From PCRC01 sp017848435 (GTDB lineage Bacteria > Pseudomonadota > Gammaproteobacteria > Burkholderiales > Burkholderiaceae_C), in assembly GCA_965284315.1 (NCBI GenBank), contig OZ260072.1, positions 496,001 through 560,000 on the forward strand: a stretch of DNA of 64,000 nucleotides. The letters run 5' to 3'. A program made the translations under genes and the position numbers. Below the pieces are notes generated by a model. That model saw only the letters and a list, made by a program, of their open reading frames with translations. It was not told the origin of the DNA and searched no databases. Shown in pieces: positions 43,666-51,009 of this stretch. The stretch's first letter is position 1, and each line of letters opens with the position of its first letter.

Positions 43666-45419
43666 CGGCCCAGCCGCTCCCGGAGGAAACTGGCAATGTC
43701 GGCCGCCGGCACCTTGGTCGCCGCCGCATCGCGCCGGTGCTGGTACTCCACCACGCCTTCTTTCAGGCCGCGGTCGCCCATCACCACCCGGTGCGGCACG
43801 CCAATCAGCTCCCAGTCGGCAAACATCGCGCCGGGGCGCTCGCCACGGTCGTCCAGCAGCACGTCCACACCGTCGGCCAGCAACTGCTGGTACAGCGTTT
43901 CCACCGCCAGCTTGACCTCGGGGCTGCCGTCCAGCCCCTTGCCGCTGACGATGGGGCACAGCACCACGGTGAACGGCGCCAGCGCGTCGGGCCAGATGAT
44001 GCCGCGCTCGTCGTGGTTCTGCTCAATGGCGGCAGCCGGCAGACGGGTGATGCCAATGCCGTAACAGCCCATTTCCAGGAACTGCGGCTTGCCGTTCACG
44101 TCGAGGAAGGTGGCGTTCATCGCCTGGCTGTACTTGGTGCCAAGGTAGAACACATGGCCGACCTCGATGCCGCGCTCAATCGCCAGCGTGCCCTGGCCGT
44201 CGGGCGATGCGTCTCCGGCAACCACGTTGCGGACGTCGGCCACCAGATCGGGCTCGGGCAGGTCGCGGCCCCAGTTGGCACCGGTGGTGTGAAAGTCGGG
44301 CTGGTTGGCGCCACAGACCCAGTCGGCCAGCACGGCCACTTCACGGTCAGCCACCACTTTGACGGGTTTTTGCAGGCCAATGGGGCCAAGATAGCCCGGT
44401 TTGCAACCAAAATGGTCTTCGATCTCGGTAAGTGTGGCAAAACGGAAGCCCGCGTTCAGCCCCGGCACCTTGCCGACCTTGACCTCGTTCATCTCGTGGT
44501 CGCCACGCAGCAGCAGCAGCCAGACCTGGCTTTTCACCACCGCGCCGGCCTCGTTGGTCTCGTCGGTGGCCAGCACCAGCGACTTGACCGTGGTGGCCAG
44601 TGGCACGCCCAACAGCGTGGCCACGTCCTCGCAGGTGCTTTTGCCCGGCGTAGGCACCTGGGTCAAGGCCTGGCGGGCCGCCGGGCGTGGGCTGGCGGGC
44701 GCCAACGCCTCGGCCTTCTCCATGTTCGCAGCGTAGTCGCTGGTGGGGCAGTAGACGATGGCGTCTTCGCCGGTGGCGGCGATCACCTGGAACTCTTCGC
44801 TCAGGTCGCCGCCGATGGCGCCGCTGTCGGCGGCCACCGCGCGGTAGGTCAGGCCGAAGCGGTCAAAGATGCGGCGGTAGGCCTGCGCCATCACCTGGTA
44901 GCTGGCCTTGGCGCTCGCCATGTCGCGGTCAAAGCTGTAGGCGTCTTTCATCGTGAACTCTCGGCCCCGCATCAGGCCAAAACGCGGGCGGCGTTCGTCA
45001 CGGAACTTGGTCTGGATCTGGTAGAAGTTCTTGGGCAGCTGTTTGTAGCTGCGCAGCTCCTGCCGGGCGATGTCGGTGATCACCTCTTCGCTGGTCGGCT
45101 GCACCACGTAGTCGCGGTCGTGCCGGTCCTTGATGCGCAGCAGCTCGGGGCCCATCTTGCCAAAACGCCCGGTTTCCTGCCACAGCTCGGCAGGCTGGAC
45201 CACCGGCATCGTCAGTTCCACCGCGCCGGCACGGTTCATCTCTTCACGGACGATGGCCTCCACCTTGCGGATCACCCGCAGGCCCATCGGCATGTAGTTG
45301 TAGATGCCCGCGCCGAGCTTCTTGATCAGACCGGCACGCGTCATGAGTTTGTGGCTGACCACCTCGGCGTCGGCAGGCGCTTCCTTGAGCGTGGAAATGA
45401 AAAATTGGGAGGCTTTCAT
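43662..45419 (-). CDS. proS: Proline-tRNA ligase
   Basis: The 585-residue enzyme charges tRNA-Pro. It is the long bacterial type: class II core with GAGIYNYMPMGLRV, TSEEVITDI and FRDERRPRFGLMRGREFTMKDAYSF, an INS editing domain (about 225-400, with the HEMNEVKV-type segment DHEMNEVKV), and a C-terminal anticodon-binding domain. A likely promoter region lies opposite that of rppH, about 100 bp away. Its stop overlaps the transglycosylase start. Confidence 0.96.
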   Translation of the reverse strand: MKASQFFISTLKEAPADAEVVSHKLMTRAGLIKKLGAGIYNYMPMGLRVIRKVEAIVREEMNRAGAVELTMPVVQPAELWQETGRFGKMGPELLRIKDRHDRDYVVQPTSEEVITDIARQELRSYKQLPKNFYQIQTKFRDERRPRFGLMRGREFTMKDAYSFDRDMASAKASYQVMAQAYRRIFDRFGLTYRAVAADSGAIGGDLSEEFQVIAATGEDAIVYCPTSDYAANMEKAEALAPASPRPAARQALTQVPTPGKSTCEDVATLLGVPLATTVKSLVLATDETNEAGAVVKSQVWLLLLRGDHEMNEVKVGKVPGLNAGFRFATLTEIEDHFGCKPGYLGPIGLQKPVKVVADREVAVLADWVCGANQPDFHTTGANWGRDLPEPDLVADVRNVVAGDASPDGQGTLAIERGIEVGHVFYLGTKYSQAMNATFLDVNGKPQFLEMGCYGIGITRLPAAAIEQNHDERGIIWPDALAPFTVVLCPIVSGKGLDGSPEVKLAVETLYQQLLADGVDVLLDDRGERPGAMFADWELIGVPHRVVMGDRGLKEGVVEYQHRRDAAATKVPAADIASFLRERLGR

Positions 45420-45467
45420 TGGCGGTATGGGGGCGGCAAAAAGGGGGGTATAGGCAGCTGCAAACCC

Positions 45468-45495
45468 TTGCCGGACGCGGGGCGCCGTGCATAAT
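45468..45495 (+). promoter_or_regulatory. Candidate rppH promoter
   Basis: TTGCCG at 45468 and CATAAT at 45490 are spaced 16 bp, which would place the transcript start about 22 bases before the rppH ATG. Identified from sequence only. Confidence 0.5.
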
Positions 45496-45524
45496 GGTTA
45501 CAGTTTAAAAATTGGGGTTTGATT

Positions 45525-46172
45525 ATGCTTGACCGGGACGGCTTTAGGCCGAACGTCGGCATCATCCTGCTCAACCAGAAGAACCAGGTGTTTTGGGGCA
45601 AGCGCATCCGCACCCATTCCTGGCAGTTTCCGCAAGGTGGCATTGACCGGGGTGAAAATCCCGAGCAGGCCATGTTCCGTGAATTGCAGGAGGAAGTGGG
45701 GCTGTTGCCGGAGCATGTTCGGATTGTTGCCCGCACCCGGGACTGGTTGCGCTACGAGGTGCCAGACCGGTACATCCGCCGCGACGCGCGCGGACATTAC
45801 AAGGGCCAGAAGCAAATCTGGTTCCTGCTGCAACTGGTCGGTCACGACTGGGATTTGAACCTGCGCGCCACCAACCACCCCGAGTTCGACGCCTGGCGCT
45901 GGAACGACTACTGGGTCCCGCTGGACGTGGTGGTGGATTTCAAGCGCGGCGTGTACGAACTGGCACTGACAGAACTCTCCCGCTTTCTGCCACGGCAAGA
46001 GCACCGCAACCGCTACCTCCGCAGTGGCCTGCGGCAGCGTGGTCAAGAATTGGGCGACCACGACCCCATGCCCGGCGCGGGGTTTGAGCTGCCGCCCGGG
46101 GCCACCTTCGAGCCCGACCCGCACACCAACCTTGAATCTGAAACGGTAGAAGCCAAGAATGCAAGCCTCTGA
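45525..46172 (+). CDS. rppH: RNA pyrophosphohydrolase
   Basis: RppH removes pyrophosphate from triphosphorylated 5' RNA ends and starts RNase E-dependent mRNA decay. It begins MLDRDGFRPNVGIILLNQ and has the Nudix box from G39 with catalytic E53, E56 and E57, the same numbers as E. coli. The product is 215 residues against 176 in E. coli; the extra 50 or so C-terminal residues (from about RSGLRQRGQEL) are charged and Pro-rich and not part of the fold. The ATG at 45525 is preferred over a TTG six bases earlier. The end overlaps the CNP1-like gene by 14 bases. Confidence 0.94.
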   Translation: MLDRDGFRPNVGIILLNQKNQVFWGKRIRTHSWQFPQGGIDRGENPEQAMFRELQEEVGLLPEHVRIVARTRDWLRYEVPDRYIRRDARGHYKGQKQIWFLLQLVGHDWDLNLRATNHPEFDAWRWNDYWVPLDVVVDFKRGVYELALTELSRFLPRQEHRNRYLRSGLRQRGQELGDHDPMPGAGFELPPGATFEPDPHTNLESETVEAKNASL

Positions 46173-46689
46173 CCTGGGCCGCGCCCGCCGTTGTGGCCAG
46201 TGGCCCGCTGTCCTGGCACTGCTGGCTTTGGCCAGCAGTGCGTCCGCACAGCTGCTGTTTGGCGACGCCGACTGGCAAGAAGGCACAGCGCCGCCCCCAC
46301 CCACGTTCAACCAGTCTGCCCTGGTGCCGTTCGATGGCCCGGTCAATTCCCCGCTGACTTTTGGCGTCGACCCGACCACGCTGCAGATTGGCAAAGACGG
46401 TGTGGTGCGCTATGTGGTGGTGGCGACCAGCCCGAGCGGCACGGTGAATGCGATGTACGAAGGCATCCGCTGCGCGTCGGCACAGGTCAAGACCTATGCC
46501 CGGCACAACCCGTCGAGTGGCTGGAATGCGGTGCAAATGCCGGAGTGGCGGTCCTTGTACGGCAGCGCGCCGTCGAACCACTCGCTGCGGCTGGCCACCC
46601 AGGGCGTGTGTACCGGTGCGGCGCCTGCGTCGTCGGTGACCAACATCGTGCGCGCCCTGCGCAGCCACGGACAGAACATCGTCAACTGA
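46159..46689 (+). CDS. CNP1-like family secreted protein
   Basis: The 176-residue product has a signal peptide (cleavage likely after ASSASA, about residue 30) and the CNP1-like domain: FGVDPTTLQIGKDGVVRYVVVATSPSG, YEGIRCAS and a C-terminal Cys in LATQGVC, which may form a disulfide with the first. It is probably periplasmic. The name comes from a cryptic neisserial protein; function unknown. It follows rppH in many betaproteobacteria. The ATG lies inside rppH. Confidence 0.82.
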   Translation: MQASDLGRARRCGQWPAVLALLALASSASAQLLFGDADWQEGTAPPPPTFNQSALVPFDGPVNSPLTFGVDPTTLQIGKDGVVRYVVVATSPSGTVNAMYEGIRCASAQVKTYARHNPSSGWNAVQMPEWRSLYGSAPSNHSLRLATQGVCTGAAPASSVTNIVRALRSHGQNIVN

Positions 46690-46713
46690 GCAGCGCCCCA
46701 GCAGGCGCGCTCA
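46687..46713. terminator. Hairpin shared by convergent CNP1-like and proB genes
   Basis: TGAGC-A-GCGCC pairs with GGCGC-GCTCA across a 6-base loop, 10 bp with one bulged A. The TGA at its left foot is the CNP1 stop and the TCA at its right foot is the proB stop. There is no T run, so terminator activity is uncertain. Confidence 0.5.
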
Positions 46714-47850
46714 GCCCCGGGTCAGCACCAGGTTGGTCCGGTGGACCATCTCCGGCTCGGCCGTGTAACCCAGCAGGCGCTCGAATTCGGTGGACGGTTT
46801 GCGGCAAATCAGCCGCGCTTCCGAACTGGCGTAGTTGGCCAGCCCGCGGGCGATTTCGGCGCCGGATGTGTCGCGTATGGCGATCACATCCCCCCGGGAG
46901 AACTCGCCTTCCACGGCTGTCATGCCAATGGGCAGCAGGCTTTTGCCGCCACCACACAGTTGGCTGGCAGCGCCCTCGTCCACCAAGACCGCGCCACGCA
47001 ACTGCAGGTGGTCGGCAATCCACTGTTTGCGGGCCTGGTTCTTCTGCGTCTGGGCCACCAGCAAGGTGCCGATGGCTTCGCCCGCCCCGAGACGGATCAG
47101 CACGTCGGGCTCGCGCCCCCAGGCGATCACGGTGGAGGCACCAGAACCAGCGGCCCGCTTCGCGGCCAGGATCTTGGTGATCATGCCGCCCTTGCCCAGG
47201 CTGGAGCCCGCGCCACCGGCCATCGCTTCCAGCGCGAGGTCACCGGCCTTGGCCACGTGCACAAACTGGGCGGCCGGGTCTTTGCGCGGGTCGGCGGTGT
47301 AGAGGCCCTTCTGGTCGGTCAGGATCACCAGCGCGTCGGCCTCGATCAGGTTGGCGACCAGTGCACCCAGCGTGTCGTTGTCGCCGAACTTGATCTCGTC
47401 GTTGACCACCGTGTCGTTCTCGTTGATGACCGGCACCACGCCGAGGCGCAGCAAGGTCAACAAGGTGGAACGGGCATTGAGGTAGCGTTCGCGGTCGGCC
47501 AGGTCGGCATGGGTCAGCAGCACCTGCGCGCTGCCCAGGCCGTTCTCGCGCAGCTTGGTCTCGTACATCTGGGCCAGGCCCATCTGGCCGACGGCTGCGG
47601 CCGCCTGCAGTTCGTTCAGCTCGTGTGGCCGCGTGGCCCAGCCCAGGCGTTTCATGCCCTCGGCAATCGCGCCACTGGACACCATCACCACCTCGCGCTG
47701 GCCTTTGACCAGCGCTGCCAGCTGGCGGCTCCATTCGCCAATCGCGGTCTCGTCCAGCCCACGGCCTTCGTTGGTCACCAGGCTGGAGCCCACCTTGACC
47801 ACGATGCGTTTGGCATTGCGCAGCACGTCAGCGCCTGTTTTTTCAGTCAT
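46711..47850 (-). CDS. proB: Glutamate 5-kinase
   Basis: ProB phosphorylates glutamate in the first step of proline synthesis. The 379-residue protein has an amino-acid-kinase domain (about 10-265, with RIVVKVGSSLVTNEGRG, VINENDTVV and LTDQKGLYTADPR) and a C-terminal PUA domain (about 285-370). It is the full two-domain form found in E. coli and betaproteobacteria. It follows obgE on the same strand, with a partial family-1 repeat in the gap. Confidence 0.96.
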   Translation of the reverse strand: MTEKTGADVLRNAKRIVVKVGSSLVTNEGRGLDETAIGEWSRQLAALVKGQREVVMVSSGAIAEGMKRLGWATRPHELNELQAAAAVGQMGLAQMYETKLRENGLGSAQVLLTHADLADRERYLNARSTLLTLLRLGVVPVINENDTVVNDEIKFGDNDTLGALVANLIEADALVILTDQKGLYTADPRKDPAAQFVHVAKAGDLALEAMAGGAGSSLGKGGMITKILAAKRAAGSGASTVIAWGREPDVLIRLGAGEAIGTLLVAQTQKNQARKQWIADHLQLRGAVLVDEGAASQLCGGGKSLLPIGMTAVEGEFSRGDVIAIRDTSGAEIARGLANYASSEARLICRKPSTEFERLLGYTAEPEMVHRTNLVLTRG

Positions 47851-47880
47851 ATGCGGTCTCAGCCCAGGTACTTCCTGTCA

Positions 47881-47910
47881 CTTTAGCTATATATTTTGTA
47901 GCAAACCGAG
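47881..47910 (+). repeat. Dispersed intergenic repeat, family 1, partial copy G
   Basis: CTTTAGCTATATATTTTGTAGCAAA matches only the last third (TTTAGCTAT...TAGC) of the family. It lies between the obgE stop and the proB start, both on the minus strand. Confidence 0.5.
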
Positions 47911-47915
47911 GCGAT

Positions 47916-48983
47916 TCAAACCGGGTCACCGGTGAAGCGCGGGTCCACCTCAATGTGTGGCTGTTCGGCCACCTGGACCGACTTCACGTGCCGGTAGATT
48001 TCCTTGACCAGCGGCTCACAGCCTTCACGGGTCAAGGCAGAAATTTCGAAGACCGGCCCCTTGAACTTGAAGCGCTTCACAAAGTCTTTGACCCGGGCGG
48101 CACGCTCGTCGGCCGGCACCATGTCCAATTTGTTGAGCACCAGCCAGCGGGGTTTGTCGAACAGGGCCGGGTCGTATTTCTTCAGTTCACCCACAATGCC
48201 CTTGGCCTGCGCCACCGGGTCAATGCTGTCGTCAAACGGCGCCATGTCCACCACGTGCAACAACAGCCGGGTGCGCTGCAAGTGGCGCAGGAACAAATGG
48301 CCCAGACCCGCACCTTCTGACGCGCCCTCGATCAGGCCCGGCAAGTCGGCCACCACAAAGCTTTGTTCCGGGCCCACGCGCACCACCCCCAGATTAGGGT
48401 GCAAAGTGGTGAACGGGTAATCGGCAATGCGCGGGCGCGCGTTGGACACCGCCGTGATGAAAGTGGATTTGCCGGCATTCGGCAGGCCCAGCAGGCCCAC
48501 GTCGGCCAACACCTTCAGTTCCAGCTTGAGGCTTTTCTTTTCCCCTGGCCAACCCGGTGTTTTCTGGCGCGGCGCCCGGTTGATGGCGCTCTTGAAGCGC
48601 ATGTTGCCGAAGCCACCGTCACCGCCCTTGGCAATGGTGATGACTTCGCCAGGCACCAGCATCTCGTACAGCACCTCGCCGGTCTCGGCATCGGTGATGA
48701 TGGTGCCCACCGGCATCTTGAGGGTGATGTCGTCCCCGGCGGCGCCAAACATGTCGGAACCCATGCCGTGCTGCCCGCGCTTGGCGTCGTGCCGGCGCGA
48801 AAAACGGAAGTCCACCAGCGTGTTGAGATTGGGGTCAGCGACCGCGAATACGTGACCACCACGGCCCCCGTCGCCGCCGTTCGGGCCACCAAATTCTTTG
48901 TACTTTTCGTGCCGGAACGAGACGCAGCCCGCCCCGCCATCCCCTGCCGAGATGTCAATGTAGGCTTCGTCAACGAATTTCAT
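47916..48983 (-). CDS. obgE: Obg-type GTPase (ObgE/CgtA)
   Basis: ObgE is a ribosome-associated GTPase linked to 50S assembly and stress control. The 355-residue protein has the glycine-rich Obg fold (1 to about 158, FVDEAYIDISAGDGGAGC and HGMGSDMFGAAGDD), followed by the G domain with G1 GLPNAGKSTF, G3 DLPGLIEGA and G4 NKLD. It starts at the ATG at 48983 (MKFVDEAY) rather than at an upstream in-frame start. rpmA lies upstream with a terminator-like hairpin between them. Confidence 0.96.
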   Translation of the reverse strand: MKFVDEAYIDISAGDGGAGCVSFRHEKYKEFGGPNGGDGGRGGHVFAVADPNLNTLVDFRFSRRHDAKRGQHGMGSDMFGAAGDDITLKMPVGTIITDAETGEVLYEMLVPGEVITIAKGGDGGFGNMRFKSAINRAPRQKTPGWPGEKKSLKLELKVLADVGLLGLPNAGKSTFITAVSNARPRIADYPFTTLHPNLGVVRVGPEQSFVVADLPGLIEGASEGAGLGHLFLRHLQRTRLLLHVVDMAPFDDSIDPVAQAKGIVGELKKYDPALFDKPRWLVLNKLDMVPADERAARVKDFVKRFKFKGPVFEISALTREGCEPLVKEIYRHVKSVQVAEQPHIEVDPRFTGDPV

Positions 48984-49033
48984 AGAGGGCCAAAAGTGCA
49001 AGACACCCCGCGCAGGCGGGATGGTTTATAAAC

Positions 49034-49057
49034 GAAAAAGCCCCGACAAGCGGGGCC
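49034..49057 (-). terminator. Rho-independent terminator between rpmA and obgE
   Basis: On the minus strand GCCCCG and CGGGGC form a 6-bp stem with a 5-base loop followed by TTTTTCG. It lies 37 bases after the rpmA stop. Confidence 0.75.
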
Positions 49058-49093
49058 TTTGACCTGAACAAAACAGCGGGAGAATCAGCAGAT

Positions 49094-49351
49094 TCAGGCC
49101 GGCGTGATGTTCACCATGTGCTTGTTCAGCGCGCCCTTGACAGCGAACGACACGTGGCCGTCCACCAAGGCAAACAGGGTGTGGTCCTTGCCCACGCCGA
49201 CGTTCACGCCGGGATGGAACTTGGTGCCGCGCTGGCGCACGATGATGGCGCCGGCCGTGATCAACTCACCGCCAAAAGCCTTCACACCGAGCATTTTGGG
49301 CTTGGAATCGCGCCCATTTCGCGTAGAGCCGCCGCCTTTTTTCTGTGCCAT
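49094..49351 (-). CDS. rpmA: 50S ribosomal protein L27
   Basis: The 85-residue protein is bacterial L27, whose N-terminus (AQKKGGGSTRNGRDS) reaches the peptidyl-transferase centre. The core GVKAFGGELITAGAIIVRQRGTKFHPG is intact. It begins with MAQKK, so no N-terminal cleavage signal of the Firmicutes type is present. It follows rplU by 21 bp. Confidence 0.97.
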   Translation of the reverse strand: MAQKKGGGSTRNGRDSKPKMLGVKAFGGELITAGAIIVRQRGTKFHPGVNVGVGKDHTLFALVDGHVSFAVKGALNKHMVNITPA

Positions 49352-49372
49352 GACCTGTGCTCCTGAGCCGGA

Positions 49373-49684
49373 TTAACCAGCGATGGCGCCGATTTGCAGT
49401 TCGGTGAACTGCTGGCGATGCCCTTGCCGTTTTTGATAGTGCTTGCGACGGCGCATTTTGAAAATGCGCACTTTGTCGTGCTTGCCATGCGAAATGACAG
49501 TGACTGTCACCGTCGCGCCGGACACCAGGGGCGTGCCAACCTTGATTTCAGCGCCGTTACCGACAGCCAAAACCTGGTCAAGCACAATCTCCTGGCCTAC
49601 ATCCGCAGCAATCTGTTCTACTTTAATTTTTTCGCCAGTGGCAACACGATACTGTTTGCCACCGGTTTTTATGACCGCGTACAT
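49373..49684 (-). CDS. rplU: 50S ribosomal protein L21
   Basis: The 103-residue protein is bacterial L21, starting MYAVIKTGGKQYRVATGEKIKVEQI and ending with KMRRRKHYQKRQGHRQQFTELQIGAI. AGAGG lies 5 bases before the ATG. It is first in the rplU-rpmA unit and has a folded 5' leader. Confidence 0.97.
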   Translation of the reverse strand: MYAVIKTGGKQYRVATGEKIKVEQIAADVGQEIVLDQVLAVGNGAEIKVGTPLVSGATVTVTVISHGKHDKVRIFKMRRRKHYQKRQGHRQQFTELQIGAIAG

Positions 49685-49727
49685 AATGACCTCTGAGAGA
49701 AGCTCTGAAAACCTATTTTTTCAGAGC
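49685..49727 (-). promoter_or_regulatory. rplU 5' leader with stem-loop
   Basis: On the minus strand the leader starts with GCTCTGAAAA, which pairs over 10 bp with TTTTCAGAGC after a 6-base loop. A third segment, TCAGAGG, contains the Shine-Dalgarno sequence and could pair with the same CTCTGA arm instead. Two folds are thus possible, one of them hiding the ribosome binding site. Confidence 0.5.
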
Positions 49728-49732
49728 CTTGG

Positions 49733-49738
49733 ATTATA
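49733..49738 (-). promoter_or_regulatory. rplU promoter, extended -10
   Basis: The minus strand has TGCTATAAT, an extended -10 with perfect TATAAT, about 49 bases before the rplU ATG. The -35 (CTGGTC, 17-bp spacing) is weak. The predicted start falls at the first base of the leader hairpin. Confidence 0.65.
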
Positions 49739-49776
49739 GCACGCACTTCACGCGCGACCAGCCCCCGCAAGGCACC

Positions 49777-49807
49777 CTGACACAGGGGTGGCCACCCTCC
49801 CTATAAT
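49777..49807 (+). promoter_or_regulatory. ispB promoter
   Basis: CTGACA at 49777 and TATAAT at 49802 with 19-bp spacing. Predicted transcript start near 49814, leaving a leader of about 20 bases. It is divergent from the rplU promoter. Confidence 0.6.
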
Positions 49808-49833
49808 CTGGGCACTGCTCCCGGACCCACATC

Positions 49834-50814
49834 TTGACCGCCTCACCCCCCGAGATTTCTGCCCGAACGGCCCTGGTGGCCGCTGACATGCTTGAGGTCG
49901 ACCGGGTGATTGCACAACGGCTCGACTCAGGCGTTCCCTTGGTCGGCGAGGTGGCACGTTACATCATCTCTGCCGGCGGCAAACGGCTGCGCCCGGCATT
50001 GCTTCTGATGGTCTGTGGCGCACTCGGCTACCAAAACCCGCGGCGCTTTGAACTGGCCGCCGTGGTGGAATTCATCCACACCGCCACCTTGCTGCACGAC
50101 GATGTGGTGGACGACTCCAGCCTGCGCCGTGGCCGGCCAACCGCCAACGAGGTGTTTGGCAACCCGGCCAGCGTGCTGGTGGGCGACTTTCTGTACTCCC
50201 GTGCGTTCCAGATGATGGTGGCGGGAGGCGAAATGCGCATCATGCAAATCCTGGCCGACACCACCAACGTGATCGCCGAGGGGGAGGTGCTGCAGCTGAT
50301 GAACATGCACGACGCCAGCCTGACCGAAGCCAACTACCTGAAGGTGATCCGCTCGAAAACCGCCAAGCTGTTCGAGGCCAGCGCGCAACTCGGTGCGGTC
50401 TTAGCCGGGAATACCGCACTGGAAGCCCATTGCGCCGAATACGGCCAGGCACTCGGCACCGCATTTCAGGTGATCGACGACGTGCTGGACTACGCCGGAG
50501 ACGCTTCCGAGATGGGTAAAAACCTGGGCGACGACCTGCGCGAAGGCAAAACCACACTGCCGCTCATCATTGCGATGCAGCGCGGCACACCCGACCAAAG
50601 CCAGTTGATCCGCGAAGCGATTGAAACCGGTGCCGCCGACAAGCTGGAGGCCATCGCCACAGCCGTGCGGGAGACTGGCGCCATCGACAGCGCACGCGAC
50701 GCCGCGGCCGCCGAAGCCCGGCGCGCGATGGCCGCGATTGAACACCTGCCAGCCAACCCCTGGCGGGATGCCTTGCTAGAATTACCTGCAGATTTGCTGC
50801 GTCGGCGCGCCTGA
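49834..50814 (+). CDS. ispB: Octaprenyl diphosphate synthase (trans-polyprenyl synthase)
   Basis: IspB builds the polyprenyl side chain of ubiquinone. The 326-residue protein has both Asp-rich motifs, LLHDDVVDDS (D89, D90, D93) and QVIDDVLDYAGD, plus GGKRLRPALLLMVCG. The start appears to be TTG at 49834 (MTASPPEISA when initiated with Met); no ATG or GTG is better placed. The gene sits divergent to rplU, the usual betaproteobacterial order. tRNA-Pro follows within 16 bp of its stop. Confidence 0.94.
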   Translation: MTASPPEISARTALVAADMLEVDRVIAQRLDSGVPLVGEVARYIISAGGKRLRPALLLMVCGALGYQNPRRFELAAVVEFIHTATLLHDDVVDDSSLRRGRPTANEVFGNPASVLVGDFLYSRAFQMMVAGGEMRIMQILADTTNVIAEGEVLQLMNMHDASLTEANYLKVIRSKTAKLFEASAQLGAVLAGNTALEAHCAEYGQALGTAFQVIDDVLDYAGDASEMGKNLGDDLREGKTTLPLIIAMQRGTPDQSQLIREAIETGAADKLEAIATAVRETGAIDSARDAAAAEARRAMAAIEHLPANPWRDALLELPADLLRRRA

Positions 50815-50830
50815 ACGGTGCGCCCGGCAA

Positions 50831-50907
50831 CGGGGTGTAGCTTAGCCTGGTAGAGCGCTACGTTCGGGACGTAGAGGCCGGAGGTTCGAATCCTCTCACC
50901 CCGACCA
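50831..50907 (+). tRNA. tRNA-Pro (anticodon CGG)
   Basis: The 77-base gene has acceptor CGGGGTG/CACCCCG, anticodon stem CTACG/CGTAG with loop TTCGGGA (anticodon CGG), T loop TTCGAAT and encoded CCA. It reads CCG codons and lies between ispB and pilB. Confidence 0.96.
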
Positions 50908-51009
50908 CATCGCCTACAACATCGCGAAAAAACCACAAGCGTGCTATTGGTGCGCTTCCCCAGTGGTCACGAGGGCATCGCCCACCTCCGCTGGTGGTAA
51001 ATTGCAAAG

